A stretch of 64,000 nt of DNA from Meandrina meandrites (lineage: Eukaryota; Cnidaria; Anthozoa; Scleractinia; Meandrinidae). Made by a program: the position numbers and the translations under genes. Of the stretch, positions 29,861-41,603 are shown piece after piece. Position 1 is the stretch's first letter. Every line of letters starts with the position of its first letter. The notes beneath the pieces are model-generated. The model saw only the letters and a list, made by a program, of their open reading frames with translations. It had not been told where the DNA came from and made no database searches. Location of the stretch: the NCBI GenBank assembly GCA_963693305.1, contig OY855908.1, forward strand, positions 35,962,305 through 36,026,304. Reading direction: 5' to 3'.

Positions 29861-31117
29861 TAATCTAAAATGCGTCAGTTGGAAAGTGAATTCATCAGAA
29901 ATTGACCTTTGTCAACCAAAGTTTCAAAACTGAGCTTTGTTATATAGTTATTTAATAGCTCATTCGCTCTGATGACTTAATATACAGATACATGATGGCT
30001 AATTTTCTACATGAAACCAGATGACGCACTCAAATTTTGCACGTCATTTTCTTGTTGTTGTTGTTGTTTTTATCTTGAATTTCATTCAATAAATGGGAAT
30101 AAATTTACTTACACAAATCGAACGATGTGTCGTGATTTATAAATACGTTACCATCTACTACACTGCAAACCTTTTTATTTTTTATTCTGATGTCTGTATT
30201 GTTATTTACCTGTGTTCCGCTGTCTTTTTGGGTCCTTTTGAAGCGGTTTGAATCAGTTTCAAATATCATCTGAAGTTTCCATTATTATTCTGATTATTTA
30301 CTCGAGTTTCTATTACCACTAACTATTAGCTCTCCTCGGATGGGAATCTCGTGTTTCAATTTAACTGCCACGAGAAGAGAAAAGAGACCCTCTCTTTTCC
30401 TCTCTCTCCCCAGAGTTAATAGTTAATAATAATGAAAACTTGAGATGTAACACGCGCGTCGTATTTACGAAGCGACGCGACAGACCAGATGATATTAGAA
30501 ACTTGCAAGGTAAACCGTCTTCGCTCTCATTCAAACCGCCTCAAAAGGACCCAAAGAGACACCTTAACAATGGTAAATAATAATATTCTTGTTTTAAAAA
30601 TGACTACGCACGTAATTGCTAAAACAGCGTTTGGGTACCCTGTGCAGGATTCTTATCAACATAAATGTCTCGAATGCACTCGCAAATGTATATGCTGGGG
30701 TTTAATTTTTTTTTTGGCTTAAAATTTTGTCAAACCAGTTTGATTTTTATTTGATTCTTCATTGTCCCATATTCATTATCATAATCTAAAACAAGGGGAA
30801 ATAAATATTAAACTGTTGAGCAAAAATTTTAAACGAGATATCAATTTAAACCACAGACGTGATTGACAACTTAATTGCGACAGCGACTTTCGTGACAAAC
30901 AGCTTAAAAGGCTGTTTTACAGGTGTTTAAACTAAAATGTGATCAGGTAGATTTATTTCATAAATTGCTTGGGGGACACAAGATTTTGAGGTCTTCAGTA
31001 GAACATAAATAACGGGTGCTTGCATGTTAACCAAACGGGTGTAGAGAAAACATCATTTGTGAGAGAAACGGCTGAATAAGACCCTTAGCCTGTGTACAAC
31101 CGTCTCGCTCCTGAACT
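29861..31117 (+). other. 5' flank of GPCR copy 3
   Basis: Parallel to 26,263-27,177 but longer, mainly because of an inverted-repeat insertion at about 30,193-30,595. The last 100 bp (GAAAACATCATTTGTGAGAG then GGCTGAATAAGA) match the flank of copy 2. Confidence 0.6.
30193..30595. mobile_element. Inverted-repeat MITE, ~0.4 kb
   Basis: Left arm contains TTTTTGGGTCCTTTTGAAGC and the right arm its complement CCTCAAAAGGACCCAAAGAG. Inner arms CTCGAGTTTCTATTACCACT and ATAATAATGAAAACTTGAG also pair. The paralogous flank of GPCR copy 2 lacks it. Target duplication not resolved. Confidence 0.7.
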
Positions 31118-32059
31118 ATGAGAATGTCGGCAAACATGAACACAACGACGAACGGAACTCAGCCATTGAGTTGTATCAATCCTACAGCAGAAAAAATCGG
31201 AAAAACCGTCGCTTATCCCGTGATGTTTGTTGTTTCGATGGCTGGAAACATCATCATTGGAATGATTGTCTACAAGACGAAAACCATGAGAAAACCCATC
31301 AACTTTTTGATCGTAAACATGGCCATGTCCGATCTGCTGTTTCCGATTTCCCTTTTTCCACTTGTTCTAACAGAGTTGCACGTCGACTCCTGGCTGATCA
31401 GTGGTCCTCTTGGCCAAGCCTTGTGTAAGCTGGTTGCTTTTTTGCCAGAAGTCTCTAGTGCTGTGTCTATTCAGAGCCTGGTTCTGATAGCAGTGGATCG
31501 ATTTGGAGCTGTGGTATTTCCCCTCCGTTTCCCACTCATCGGTTCAAAGCTGTGCGCCTTCTTCATTCCCGCCACTTGGATCGTCGCCATGGCAATAGTA
31601 GCTCCAAACCTTTTGCGTTCCCAGTTAAAATTTGAGTGGTGTCTATCGCCGTACTCCGCGTCATTCGATTATTTCTATTTAACGAAATACGTTATATTCC
31701 TTGATATCCCTTTAGTGGTGATAGCCATACTTTACACTATCATCTATTTCAAGCTAAAGTCACAGGTGATTCCAGGCGAGCAATCGGCCAACGCGAGACA
31801 GCAACGCGAGACAAGGGGACGAAATGTGCTGAGGATGGCCATTGCTATTGTGTTAGGGTTTGCAGTATGCTGGCTGCCCTACAGTATCGCGTGGATTCTG
31901 TCCCTTTATGTATCAGACATATGGTCGTGTAGCTTCCAGTACTTCTGGTTAGTTGCCAATATTTTGGCTCACGCAAATTGTGCTATAAACCCTTGCATCT
32001 GCTTTATTTTCAGTGGAAATTATCGCCAAGCACAAAGGAATCTCCTTAAATGGTTTTGA
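31118..32059 (+). CDS. Class A (rhodopsin-like) GPCR, tandem copy 3
   Basis: 313 residues if the first Met is used. A second Met two codons later (MSANMNTTTNGTQ) matches the start of copy 2 and is probably the true start, giving 311. It is about ten residues longer than copy 2, through PLGQA before the TM3 Cys (ALCKLVAFL) and RSQLKFEW in the second extracellular loop. VDRF, CWLPYSIAW and NPCICF are kept. The tail is QAQRNLLKWF, where the penultimate Cys is Trp. Differences cluster in extracellular loops, which would fit ligand diversification. Confidence 0.92.
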   Translation: MRMSANMNTTTNGTQPLSCINPTAEKIGKTVAYPVMFVVSMAGNIIIGMIVYKTKTMRKPINFLIVNMAMSDLLFPISLFPLVLTELHVDSWLISGPLGQALCKLVAFLPEVSSAVSIQSLVLIAVDRFGAVVFPLRFPLIGSKLCAFFIPATWIVAMAIVAPNLLRSQLKFEWCLSPYSASFDYFYLTKYVIFLDIPLVVIAILYTIIYFKLKSQVIPGEQSANARQQRETRGRNVLRMAIAIVLGFAVCWLPYSIAWILSLYVSDIWSCSFQYFWLVANILAHANCAINPCICFIFSGNYRQAQRNLLKWF

Positions 32060-32388
32060 TCGTCACTCCAAATAATCAGGCCACATAAGGAAGTCAAATG
32101 CAAGGAGTGGTTCATTAAAACAATGATCTAAAATCAAAGAGTATTCATAACCGATCAAACGGCCTAGTAACGTGATTTACGCGAATAATATTATATTGCA
32201 TCTGTTGCGAGAGAATTTTCCGTAATTCAGTCATTTCTGTGTTTATCCTTATTCAGCATTTTTGTAAAGTGAGCAGTAGTTTCTCTCGATTTAGACATGT
32301 TAGAGATCTCGTTATTTTTGAATTTGTACTTCAACATTTTCTTCATTTGTACATTAGTACATCTGTATTTGGTTATTAATATACAATC

Positions 32389-32850
32389 TCAAATTTAAGA
32401 GCTTTTCAGTACAAACTGCTGAACCGTATTGTGTATACAAATGACAGACTTTATAAATTTAAGATTGTAGATACGCCTCTATGTGCCTTCTGTAAGTCTG
32501 AAGAGGAATCCCTCGAGCATTTATTGTTTCACTGTAAAGACACTGAGGTTTTCTGGAAAGAGGTATTATCGTGGTTGGCCATCCATAGAAAAGAGATATT
32601 AAATTTTTCACTAATAGATGTTTTGTTTGGCAAATTCGATATCGAAAGAGACTTAATGGTAATTAACCATGTCCTTTTGCTTGGAAAATTATTTATTTAT
32701 AGGTGCAAGCTAGATATTGTTAAACCATCTTTGGAAGTTTTTAAGGCTAAATTAAAAGCTACTCTAAATTTAGAATTTTACATTGCCAGAAAAAACGGCA
32801 CACTCGCACAACATTACAGAAAGTGGGATCCCTTTATTTCAATATTATAA
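32389..32850 (+). pseudogene. LINE ORF2 C-terminus with zinc-binding (zf-RVT-like) motif
   Basis: From about 32,390 the frame gives LRAFQYKLLNRIVYTNDRLY, then TPLCAFCKSEEESLEHLLFH with Cys, i.e. CxxC...HxxxxC, typical of the end of L1/Tx1-like ORF2. The frame is open to its natural stop at 32,850 (WDPFISIL). The RT and endonuclease are missing through truncation. Confidence 0.85.
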
Positions 32851-35077
32851 TGTAGATAATTTCTCTTTCCTCTTTCCTCTCTAATATTTTATTAATTCAA
32901 TAAGTATTATTTTAGGTCACTCGTATTTCAAAACCTGCTTTTTAGCTACATCCGATTTGAAAGCTGTTTTCTGTTATTTTTCTAACTTTTTTCATCGCAC
33001 CCCATAGCATAATGTTCACTTTATTGTATCTTTAATTTATTGTAATGTGCAATTTATTTTCTTGTAGTAATTTTAAGTAGTGCTAGTAATGTTAGTCTTG
33101 TAAGTAACTTAAGGTGACTCGATCGAAATAAATGACGCGCTGTATGCCTGTCTAAAAGCTCTAATAGCTTCTCCATTTCTGACTCGATTTCCCGGAAACT
33201 TTCGCATTTTATACGAAATTTATCGTGGAATAATATTTATGTCAATATGTTGATCTAATATTCGTTAGTTTTGCGCGATGTTACATTTATTGAACACTAC
33301 TTTTGGGATAAAATTGCTATTTACAGATAACTGAGCGCTAAGATTTCGTTTAAACTTCTGCAGTTAGCTCGTAATACAATCTTGTCATGACTGTTCAAGT
33401 TTCCGCAAAATCGTCGGAACAGAAACCCCTGTACAATTTGGACATCAAAATATTAACTCCGGGCGAACTTCGAAGTTTCCAGCGCTTCCAAATCTCACCT
33501 AAACGTACAACAACCGTAGAAAAAGAAGGTTCAATGTATCAGTTTTATTAGCTCCAAATCACATTCGGCTATTTGCAACGATGACAAAGTTTGAGCTAAT
33601 GTTATAAACTCACCTTTTTCGTTAAAATGTAGCGAAGTAGCCAAATTTACGTTTTCCTGAATTATATGAAAACTAACCGGACGAATCGAATAAAACTACT
33701 GGAACATAAAAATGAATATCTTACACACACTTTGCGCTATTTTACGTTGCTGGTGCTGCCTTGATTTGGATGAAATATATTTTTAAAGTGGAGCACTGCT
33801 GCAACTCTGTTGTGAACACGGCCATGTTGTTATTTGAATTCTACAGCTGACGTTATGTAAATTTTTTAGATTTCATGAGAATTTGAGGAATTTGCACATG
33901 GACTAGGGGGATGCATTGACAGTGTTCCGTCGCTACATGCTTTGGTTTTCCATCCAAACCATGTCAAGGAAAACAATCCTTACACAGACTTTAAAACAAG
34001 AAATGGGAAAAATCAATAAATCAATGCATATTTTGACAAAATAGCTATGCTATTAACGATGCTGACGTCGCTGATTACCCTTGCATGGCCTCAGAAATCA
34101 GAGCATATAGTGACTAAGCACTGTCAATGCACCCCCCTAGTCCATGTGCAAATTCCTCAAATTTTTATCAAATCTAAAAAATTTGCATAGCGTCAGCTGT
34201 AGAATTTAAATGACAACAAGGACGTGTTCACAACAGAGTTGAAGCAGTGCTTCACTATAAAAATATATTTCATCCAAACCAAGGCAGCTCCAGCAACGTA
34301 AAATAGCGCAAAGTGTGTGTAAGATATTCATTTAAATGTTCCGGTAGTTTTATTCGATTCGTCCGGTCAGTTTTCATATAATTCAGAAAAACGTAAATTT
34401 GGCGACTTCGCTACATTTTAACGCAAAAGGTGAGTTTATAACATTAGCTCAAACTTTGTCATCGCTGCAAAAAGCCGAATGTGATTTGGAGTTAATAAAA
34501 CTGATTCATTGAACCTTCTTTTTCTACGGTTGTTGTGCTTTTAGGTGAGATTTGGAAGCGCTGGAGCGTTCCAAACTTCGAAGTTCGCCCAGAGTTAATA
34601 TTTTGATGTCCAAATTGTACAGAGGTTTCTGTTCCGACGATTTTGCGGAAACTTGAACAGTCATGGCAAGATATTATTACGAGCTAACTGCAGAAGTTTA
34701 AACGAAATCTTAGCGCTCAGTTATCTGTAAATAGCAATTTTATCCCAAAAGTAGTGTTCAATAAATGTAACATCGCGCAAAACTAACGAATATTAGATCA
34801 ACATATTGACATACATATTATTCCACGATAAATTTCGTATAAAATGCGAAAGTTTCCGGGAAATCGAGTTAGAAATGGTAAAGTTATTAGAGTTTTTAGA
34901 CAGGCATACAGCGCGTCATTTATTTCGATCGAGTCACCTTAAGTACTGTTAGTAATGTTAGGATTGTAAGAAAGGATTTATATTGTAAGTGTCGGTATTT
35001 CTTGTAATATGTGTGTATTATAAATGGTGTTAAATAATGGCAAATAAATAAAAAAAATTCCAAAAAAAAAAAAATTG
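32390..35077 (+). mobile_element. 5'-truncated LINE with 11-bp TSD, carrying a nested fold-back element
   Basis: ATATACAATCT lies at 32,379-32,389 and again at 35,078-35,088. Between them are the end of a LINE ORF2, a 3'UTR with repeated TAGTAATGTTAG words, and an A-rich 3' end (AATAAATAAAAAAAATTCC, then an A-run). This is target-primed insertion with 5' truncation. 1,826 bp of the interval is a later fold-back element. The insertion site is the duplicated 3' flank of GPCR copy 3. Confidence 0.88.
33113..34938. mobile_element. 1.8-kb fold-back element (near-perfect ~820-bp arms) with TTAA target duplication
   Basis: From GGTGACTCGATCGAAATAAA at the left end to its complement TTTATTTCGATCGAGTCACC at the right end, the two halves are complementary for roughly 820 bp with scattered mismatches, around a unique centre of about 170-180 bp (~33,936-34,110). 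TTAA lies at 33,109-33,112 and 34,939-34,942. No transposase frame is present. A related, twice-interrupted copy of one arm lies at 47.7-50.9 kb. TTAA target choice suggests mobilisation by a piggyBac-like enzyme, which is inference. Confidence 0.92.
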
Positions 35078-35088
35078 ATATACAATCT

Positions 35089-35473
35089 TCGTTCACTGTC
35101 CAAAATTCACGCGCGCAATTTGTTTAAATCGAGCACGTGATTTTACTTTACCTGACGTCAGCAAACTCCAACAGTGCTTTATTGACAATAACGCATAAAA
35201 ATCGTGCATTATTGACAATGGCTTCAGCTGACAGATTTGCAGAAATAGTGGAAGAACAAATATGAACTTATGAACGATTTTGTGAATGATTTAAGCCTCA
35301 CTTATATTTGATTAATCTATGGCTTTTTGTGATTTCTATATCCTTAAACTACGCCAGTATAATTTTGTGCTACTTAGATACAACTGAATTCTTAGTCTAT
35401 TTATTAAAAATTCTTGTTCAAAGTTCGCGAAATTTTGTATTGCGTGCAGTGTACTCAGATTGTATATTAAAAA
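35089..35473 (+). other. Intergenic; short MASADRFAEIVEEQI frame
   Basis: At about 35,220 a Met frame reads MASADRFAEIVEEQI and stops. It resembles the first residues of a family of coral-type recombinase/zinc-finger proteins that begin MAS.RFAE. As a 15-residue fragment it cannot be more than a relic. Nothing else seen. Confidence 0.3.
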
Positions 35474-35632
35474 GGTTAGAGGCTGTTTGTTCGTGTTTTG
35501 TTTACAAACACACGCACTTGCTGGCAGCACAATGAACTCGGCTACGCCTCGTGCAGTATTGAAAATTTCTCGTTCATTGTGCGGCCAGCGCGTGCGTGTA
35601 TTTGTAAACAAAACACATCAGTCTCTAACCCA
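35474..35632. mobile_element. Hairpin MITE ~160 bp
   Basis: Left arm GGTTAGAGGCTGTTTGTTCG... with TTTGTTTACAAACACACGCA; right arm TGCGTGTATTTGTAAACAAA... ending AGTCTCTAACC. Arms of about 60 bp pair with several mismatches. It lies 40 bp outside the large transposon. Confidence 0.7.
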
Positions 35633-35672
35633 TAAATATCGTATTAAGATTCTGCGCACTAGGGTTATAAGT

Positions 35673-36150
35673 TATGGAGGGGGATTTGGGACAAAAATCG
35701 GAACTGGGTCGTACCAGGACAACAATGAATCGTGTCCGCTGTCAATTTGATCATACCTCAAGGAAAATAGGTCGTACCATAAGGGAAATGGATCGTACTT
35801 CAAGGGAAACGGGTCGTACTTTTAAGGAAATGGGTCTTACCTTAAGGGCAATTGATCGCTCCTACAGAGAAACGATCGTACTTAAGGGAAATGGGACGTA
35901 CTACCAGGGAACTTTGGGTCGTACATGGAAATGTGTCGTACCTCCAGATAAATGAATCGTACTTCGGGGAACTGCAATGGGTCGTACAGAGAAATAGATC
36001 GTAACTCCGGGGAAGAATGCTCGTACCCTAGCATAAAGGAAAATGGATCGTACTTCAGTTGAACTGTACAGACATGTACGGGAAAATTGTGTCGTATCTC
36101 TAGTCTAGGAGAATGGATCGTAACGAAGAGTTATTGGGTCAGCAATCTGA
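35673..36150 (+). repeat. Left terminal inverted repeat of the 10.7-kb transposon
   Basis: Built of about twenty degenerate ~18-22-bp units of the form AAGGGAAATGGGTCGTAC with variants GATCGTAC and GGTCTTAC. The inner end is marked by TATTGGGTCAGCAATCTGAA. The open frame through it (FDHTSRKIGRTIREMD...) is a by-product of units whose length is often a multiple of three. The HECT gene's first Met may lie at its inner edge (36,113), so the repeat may also serve as promoter. Confidence 0.88.
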
Positions 36151-39100
36151 ATCGCAGGCTCGTTTTCCCTTACAACACGTGATTTCTCACCCGAGAAGAA
36201 TGCTCGGTCGATGGCGCCATGTTTTCCTGAGTTTCTGGAAGTTCGTTCTCCGATCTTACAGAAAAGTGTTCTGGACAATGTCTAAAGAGAATGATCTTGT
36301 GAGAAAAACTTCTGAGGTTTTAAGAAGGGCTCTAAGTGAGCTAGAAACAAGCGCCGAACAGAGTTGTGGAAGCGAGCAAAATGAATGCCAAAACCGCGGG
36401 CAAAGTAATCAGAGCAGTGCTACAGATGAATTTAGGTAAGTGCCCATTTATATTTCACTATTTAGACAAGCCGGCTATTTTAAGTTTGCGTAAATAAATT
36501 AAGGTAGCTCATAGCAAATCTTGCCATTCAGTAAACCTAGAGAGATGCTTATAGAGCACTATGATGTAAGCTTACAGGCAACTACAATATTCATGAATAT
36601 TACAGCTTCATACTGCATTTGCAGGAGGGCTTTTCCAGGACTTTGTTCTCGAAATGTTTCACGGCCAAGCACGTCAAGACAAAGGTCCTTGACACCACCT
36701 GTTGGAAACCCAAAGAAGAAAAAGGTTACAGGCTACAATGCACTGCACTTCCAGCCAGCGGAGACTTGGACTCATGACATATGTATTCTGGGAAGAAGAG
36801 ATGAGGCCACAACACCTGACAGAGCAAGAAGTGAGACTTTGTGCAGAGCTGGATTGGGCAGGTTACGTGTAGTTTTCCCCAATAAGAACGCTTCTCATGA
36901 TGAACTCCAAAGGTTTCTTGAAGAGAAATTCCCAAAGCTCAAGGCTGGTGGAGGTTTTGAAGTTCTTAGGGCTGTAGGTGGAGGTGGAGGGCAGAGAAGT
37001 CTCATTCCAGTACTGCCAACACGAGAGGGTTACACAGTGCCTCGCCTAAAAGAAACCTTAAGCTCGGCTGTAGGATACTTTCGACCTCTACAAGCAGATC
37101 TGGATGAATCCCCAATGGAAGTAGCTGAAGTAAGAAGTAATTAATTTCTGGATTTTTAATCTTTTGGAAAATATTTTAGAATGGCAGTTAATATTTTTCT
37201 GAGCTACTAACCATGCATGAATTTTAACCCACGTGAATATGTTTGAAGCCCACCCCCCTCCCCACCCGATTCCTCCCCACCCCCTCATTCCCTGGAATTT
37301 TGAAGTCCATGGGCATGCAGTTACAGTACATGTGCAGTACTCTGTAGTTAATAAAATTTAAATTGTTAATTTTAAACTTGTGCAAAAACTCTTTAAATTT
37401 CTCATGTGCAAATGTATAATAATGATAACTGTACACATCACAGATCACAGCACCAAATCAGCTCTCATGCTTTTATACACAGTGAATTAAATACACAATG
37501 GACAAGCAAGACTAGTGTCTTGTAAATAAAAGGTAACTCATTGTTGATTAAATGTATTCTTTAACATAGGATAAGTGTGGTGGTCCTGCTGTCAAATGCA
37601 TCCACTGTGGTGAGGATTTTCATTGGATGGAAGTAAAGGACCATGTTGATGTTTGTAGCTCTAAGCCAAACAGGTATAGTGTGAAGTGTTCATTGTTTTT
37701 GCTTTAGGAAACGTTTTTTCTTTTGGTTCTGATTTGGAGAATCTTGTGTTTACAAGAAAGAACAGATTGAAATAATTCTCAAATTGTGCAAAAATGTGGT
37801 TAGAGATTTTATTTGAATTGCATAAACAGGCACAAGCAGTTTACTTTTGGCAAAGAAACAGTTAAAAAATATATTTAAATACACTAGAAACATATTTTTG
37901 GTACTTTTTTTGCCATCCTCCAGGAGGAGGAGTAAACAAATATATTGAATTATAATTACTCTTCTTTTCAGCCAAAACAAAGGAGGCATGGCTGTGGAAA
38001 TCAAAGGGGAAAAGATTGTAGAGGTAAGGTTTGCATTTTAGTTTATTTGTTCCAAAAATGTCCCCAAATCTTCAATGCTTAGGGACCGGTCATTATTTAT
38101 GTAGGGGGGGGGGGGAGGGGGAAGGTCAAGGCTGTTTTAGATTGGCTAGAGAGGGGCTCTTTTTTTCATAAAGAATTAATAGGGGTCACAATTTTTTTAG
38201 GTTTTGCAAGGAACATGAAGGAATCGTTTGACAGGAATCTGACGGCCCTACAAACTGAATTATTTGTTTCAATATGTTCATGTCTTATTTAGATCATGTC
38301 AGGGAACTCATATGCCGTGTACATAAGTTTATCTAAATGGATTTTTGATAGCTACAATGCTGTGTTGATAATCCATGAGTTGAACTGCTGCTATATCTTA
38401 CCCAAAGTATAAGCAGGATATATCAAGTCATTGGAGCCACAAGCATTGAATCTCAAACACTGGTACAACTTCTATTCTGGTTTATATTATAATACATACA
38501 AAATACAACAAACAGCATCAGTTTCATCTCACCAAGTTTTATAGGGCTGTTTATATTCTGATTACAAAAAGACTGTTCACCTGAAATTTTTTTCGTGGCT
38601 TCTTCAATCTCCTGGCATCATAATCATTCACATTATTTTTCTTGTCGACACAAAAGTGACACTCACATGGAAGGAAAACTTCCTTTTTTCTTACTGAATA
38701 CTACAAATCTTAGTGATTTATATGATTTTCAGTGGTCAGATAAAATATGACTTTCGTTGTCCTTTTTAAAGATGTAACCTTTTTCTCATTTTTTTATAGT
38801 CAGATGATTCATTCTTAGTGGAATGTTTAAAGTGTTGTAAACTCATTCCTTGCAATAAGTTCAGAGCTCACCAGAACAGCTGTGCACCTTGTACAGTAAC
38901 AGGTCATCCCACCTCATCATCAACAACAACTCGTACAGGTGAGTGCAAAAAGCAGATTGAAATACACCAATCACAGCCCACTAGCATGACCTTCTGAACT
39001 TGGGGGCTTATTTGTGACAAACACTGGTATGCATCGTTTTTGATTGGCTCCTGTCAAACAGTACATCGAAAGGCGATGCTGAAAGATGGACATATAGTAG

Positions 39101-40636
39101 TAGGATAGCAGCTTTGCATGTGACACTGAAAGCGAGTGTGAATGACCTTCTTTCTGGTAAGAAGTACTTGACACTCATCAACTGAATTGGAAAAATGGCA
39201 ATAATGTTGGATTAATAATATGAAATGTTTTACTTAGTCAGTGTAGCTCTTCAACTTTTATTTAAAATTAAAAAGCTTATGTACCAAAAAATATTACTTT
39301 TGTAAAATTATATCACATAGATTCTCAAGACACTGCAGTGGCAGAACAGATAAGACGTGACAGAGACCTTGCAGAACAACTGCAGAATGAGGAAGTCGAA
39401 GATGATCAAGTACTTTTTCACTGTGCAGAAAAATATACACCAGATACTCCTCCCACAACACTTCTGGAGGCTCTGCAAAACATCAAGAAGTCAGTGACTT
39501 CAAGTAATCCTGGTGACATTAACTTCTATGTCCAGCGGTCAAGAGTGTGGAAAAATGTGGTGGAAGAGTTGAAAACTAGTGAGCTTTCAACCTGCAAGAT
39601 TTCTGTTGAGTTCATTGGAGAGTGTGCTGTGGATACAGGAGGGCCAACAAGAGAGTTGTTTTCTTTAGTGTACCAGCAGGTGATGGGTGGTAAGCTGACT
39701 AGAGGATCGCCACCAAATATAACATTGTCACACAACCAAGAAGCTCTAGATGCTGGTGAATATAAAGCTCTGGGACAGCTGATAGCCCTAGCATTACTAA
39801 ATGAAGCCAGTGGCCCACATTTTTTCAGTCCTACCTTTGCACACTACATTCTGGGTACAAAGTGCAACACTGACCCTTCCAACCTGGTAAATGAAATACC
39901 TGACGATCAGTGGCAGTTAAAGGAGAAGTTGAAAGTCCTTTTAAACTGTGAAGATGCTGCCAATTGGGATGATGCCATTCTACAATTTGAGGAACGGTTT
40001 GACATGGGGATCACCAAAGCAAAGATAAATATGGAGGAGAGGAATGATGTCATTAAGGCCACCAATAAGCACATCATGATAAGCAGTGTTGCAGAGGAAA
40101 TCTTCAGTTTCCAAGAGGGACTGGGAACGTTTGGAGTTTTGGATGCCTTGAGGCAATACCCAGACGAGAGTGTGAAGCTCTTTATTTACTCACCGGTGAC
40201 CATCCAAGATATCAGGAAAACATTCATTCCAGAGTTTTCCATTGTTGGATCATCCAAACGGCAGTGTGAAGAGACAATAGTCTTTAACTTCCACCAGTTC
40301 CTTAAGCAGTGTGACAAAGGAAGTGTCGAACGAAGTTTCATTGATGTTACCTCCTTGGAATCCCTAGTCACTGAGGAGGATATCAAGGAAATTCAACTGA
40401 CCTTACCAGATGTCCTACAGTTTCTGACTGGTGCCAGAAACATACCTCTAGGAGGACTAGACGGAAGCATAGTTTTTAAGCATGATGCTTTTAAAGGTGC
40501 CAGAGTTAGAGCCAATAATTGTGCACTACAACTGATCATTCCTGTAAATGAAAGATATTATTGTGAGGAGCCTGCAAAATTCGTTTCAAATTTTGCTGAT
40601 GACATTTGCGATGGCCAAGGCTATGGCCAAGTTTAA
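36113..40636 (+). CDS. Zinc-finger/HECT E3 ubiquitin-ligase-like protein, six exons, inside the transposon
   Basis: Exons 36,113-36,435, 36,625-37,129, 37,570-37,673, 37,972-38,023, 38,800-38,938 and 39,321-40,636 join in frame to 812 codons. All introns are GT-AG (GTAAGT, GTAAGA, GTATAG, GTAAGG, GTGAGT donors). Exon 2 encodes a conserved-looking block (NASHDELQRFLEEKFPKL, GGFEVLRAVGGG). Exons 3 and 5 each carry Cys/His zinc-binding patterns (CIHCGEDFHWMEVKDHVDVC; CLKCCKLIPC...HQNSC). A charged UIM-like stretch follows (RRDRDLAEQLQNEEVEDDQ). The HECT domain starts with VEFIGECAVDTGGPTRELFS and ends with RVRANNCALQL, keeping the catalytic Cys (about residue 775). It would transfer ubiquitin to unknown targets. 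The start is uncertain: Met at 36,278 is an alternative. Confidence 0.85.
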
Positions 40637-41603
40637 CACTGAACATGTAGAACATGAAGTTTATCAGCAGCGTCAGTTGTGTTAGGTATTTTCTTTTGTG
40701 AGCAATCAGACAGTAGTTTCATGTAGTCTGTAGCAACAGTTTGTTGTTTCAGGTTTCAGTAACAGAGGATCGATGTACCTGTTTTGAGTTTTGCTATCAA
40801 GTATTTATGTTGAAGGTTAAATCAATTCTTAGGCTGAATCTGTTTTCAACGTAGGTTTATCTGTTTCGACATGAAGATAACAGTCTTTGTATCAGTTAAA
40901 CAATTTAAGTTTAACTATTGTGATTTCTTTTAATGAATTGTTTTAAGTGATTAAAAGAGTGTTATTGACATTTTCAGAATGAAACAGATAAACCTAGGCT
41001 GAGAACATTATTTCACCTGAAAACACCTGACCCACAACATGTATTTCTATTGATGTTTAATCTATTGTTGTTAAAAGAATTGATCAATTTAAAGGCTGTC
41101 AAGTTGTTGTTGCCAAGATAAAATACTTTTGATAGTTTTAGTGAAAATTGTTCCACAACATATATCTTTAATGATGTTTTTAATGTATTGTTGTTATAAG
41201 AATTGATAAGTTGTTGTTGTCAAGACATAATACTTTTGATGAGCAAAAGAAAGCAGTTGTTAGTTCTATCACTTTTAGTATTGCCTAGAAATCACCACTA
41301 GTACTTTAAAAAGTGCATTTAAAGATAATGAGTACTTGGATCTGGAATCTGTCTTCAGTTGGCTCTTATGGAATTGTTCATGTTTGCCATGGATAAAGTT
41401 ATTCTGTTGTGCTCCCACCACCTACCCCACCTTGCATGCTTTTCTTTGGTTGGTATTCTTCAGGACTTGCCAGAAATATAAAAAGCCTTACTGTTACAGC
41501 ATTCTGGTGTACACAAACACTGAACCCCTCAAACAGCCATGTGTAATTTTCCCCAGGTATAAAAAATATATTATTTGCAAACACAGCAGTTGAGAAGCTA
41601 CTC

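Noticed and set aside
35674..35955. 93-residue frame (and its mirror at 46,128-46,385) as a conserved protein
   Set aside because: The similarity is explained by the terminal inverted repeats of the transposon; unit length near a multiple of three keeps the frame open.
38971..39174. Minus frame starting MSSTSYQKEG as a second start of the transposase (which begins [10 protein letters not shown])
   Set aside because: The similarity ends after ten residues, codons differ, and it lies in an intron of the HECT gene on the opposite strand. Treated as chance.
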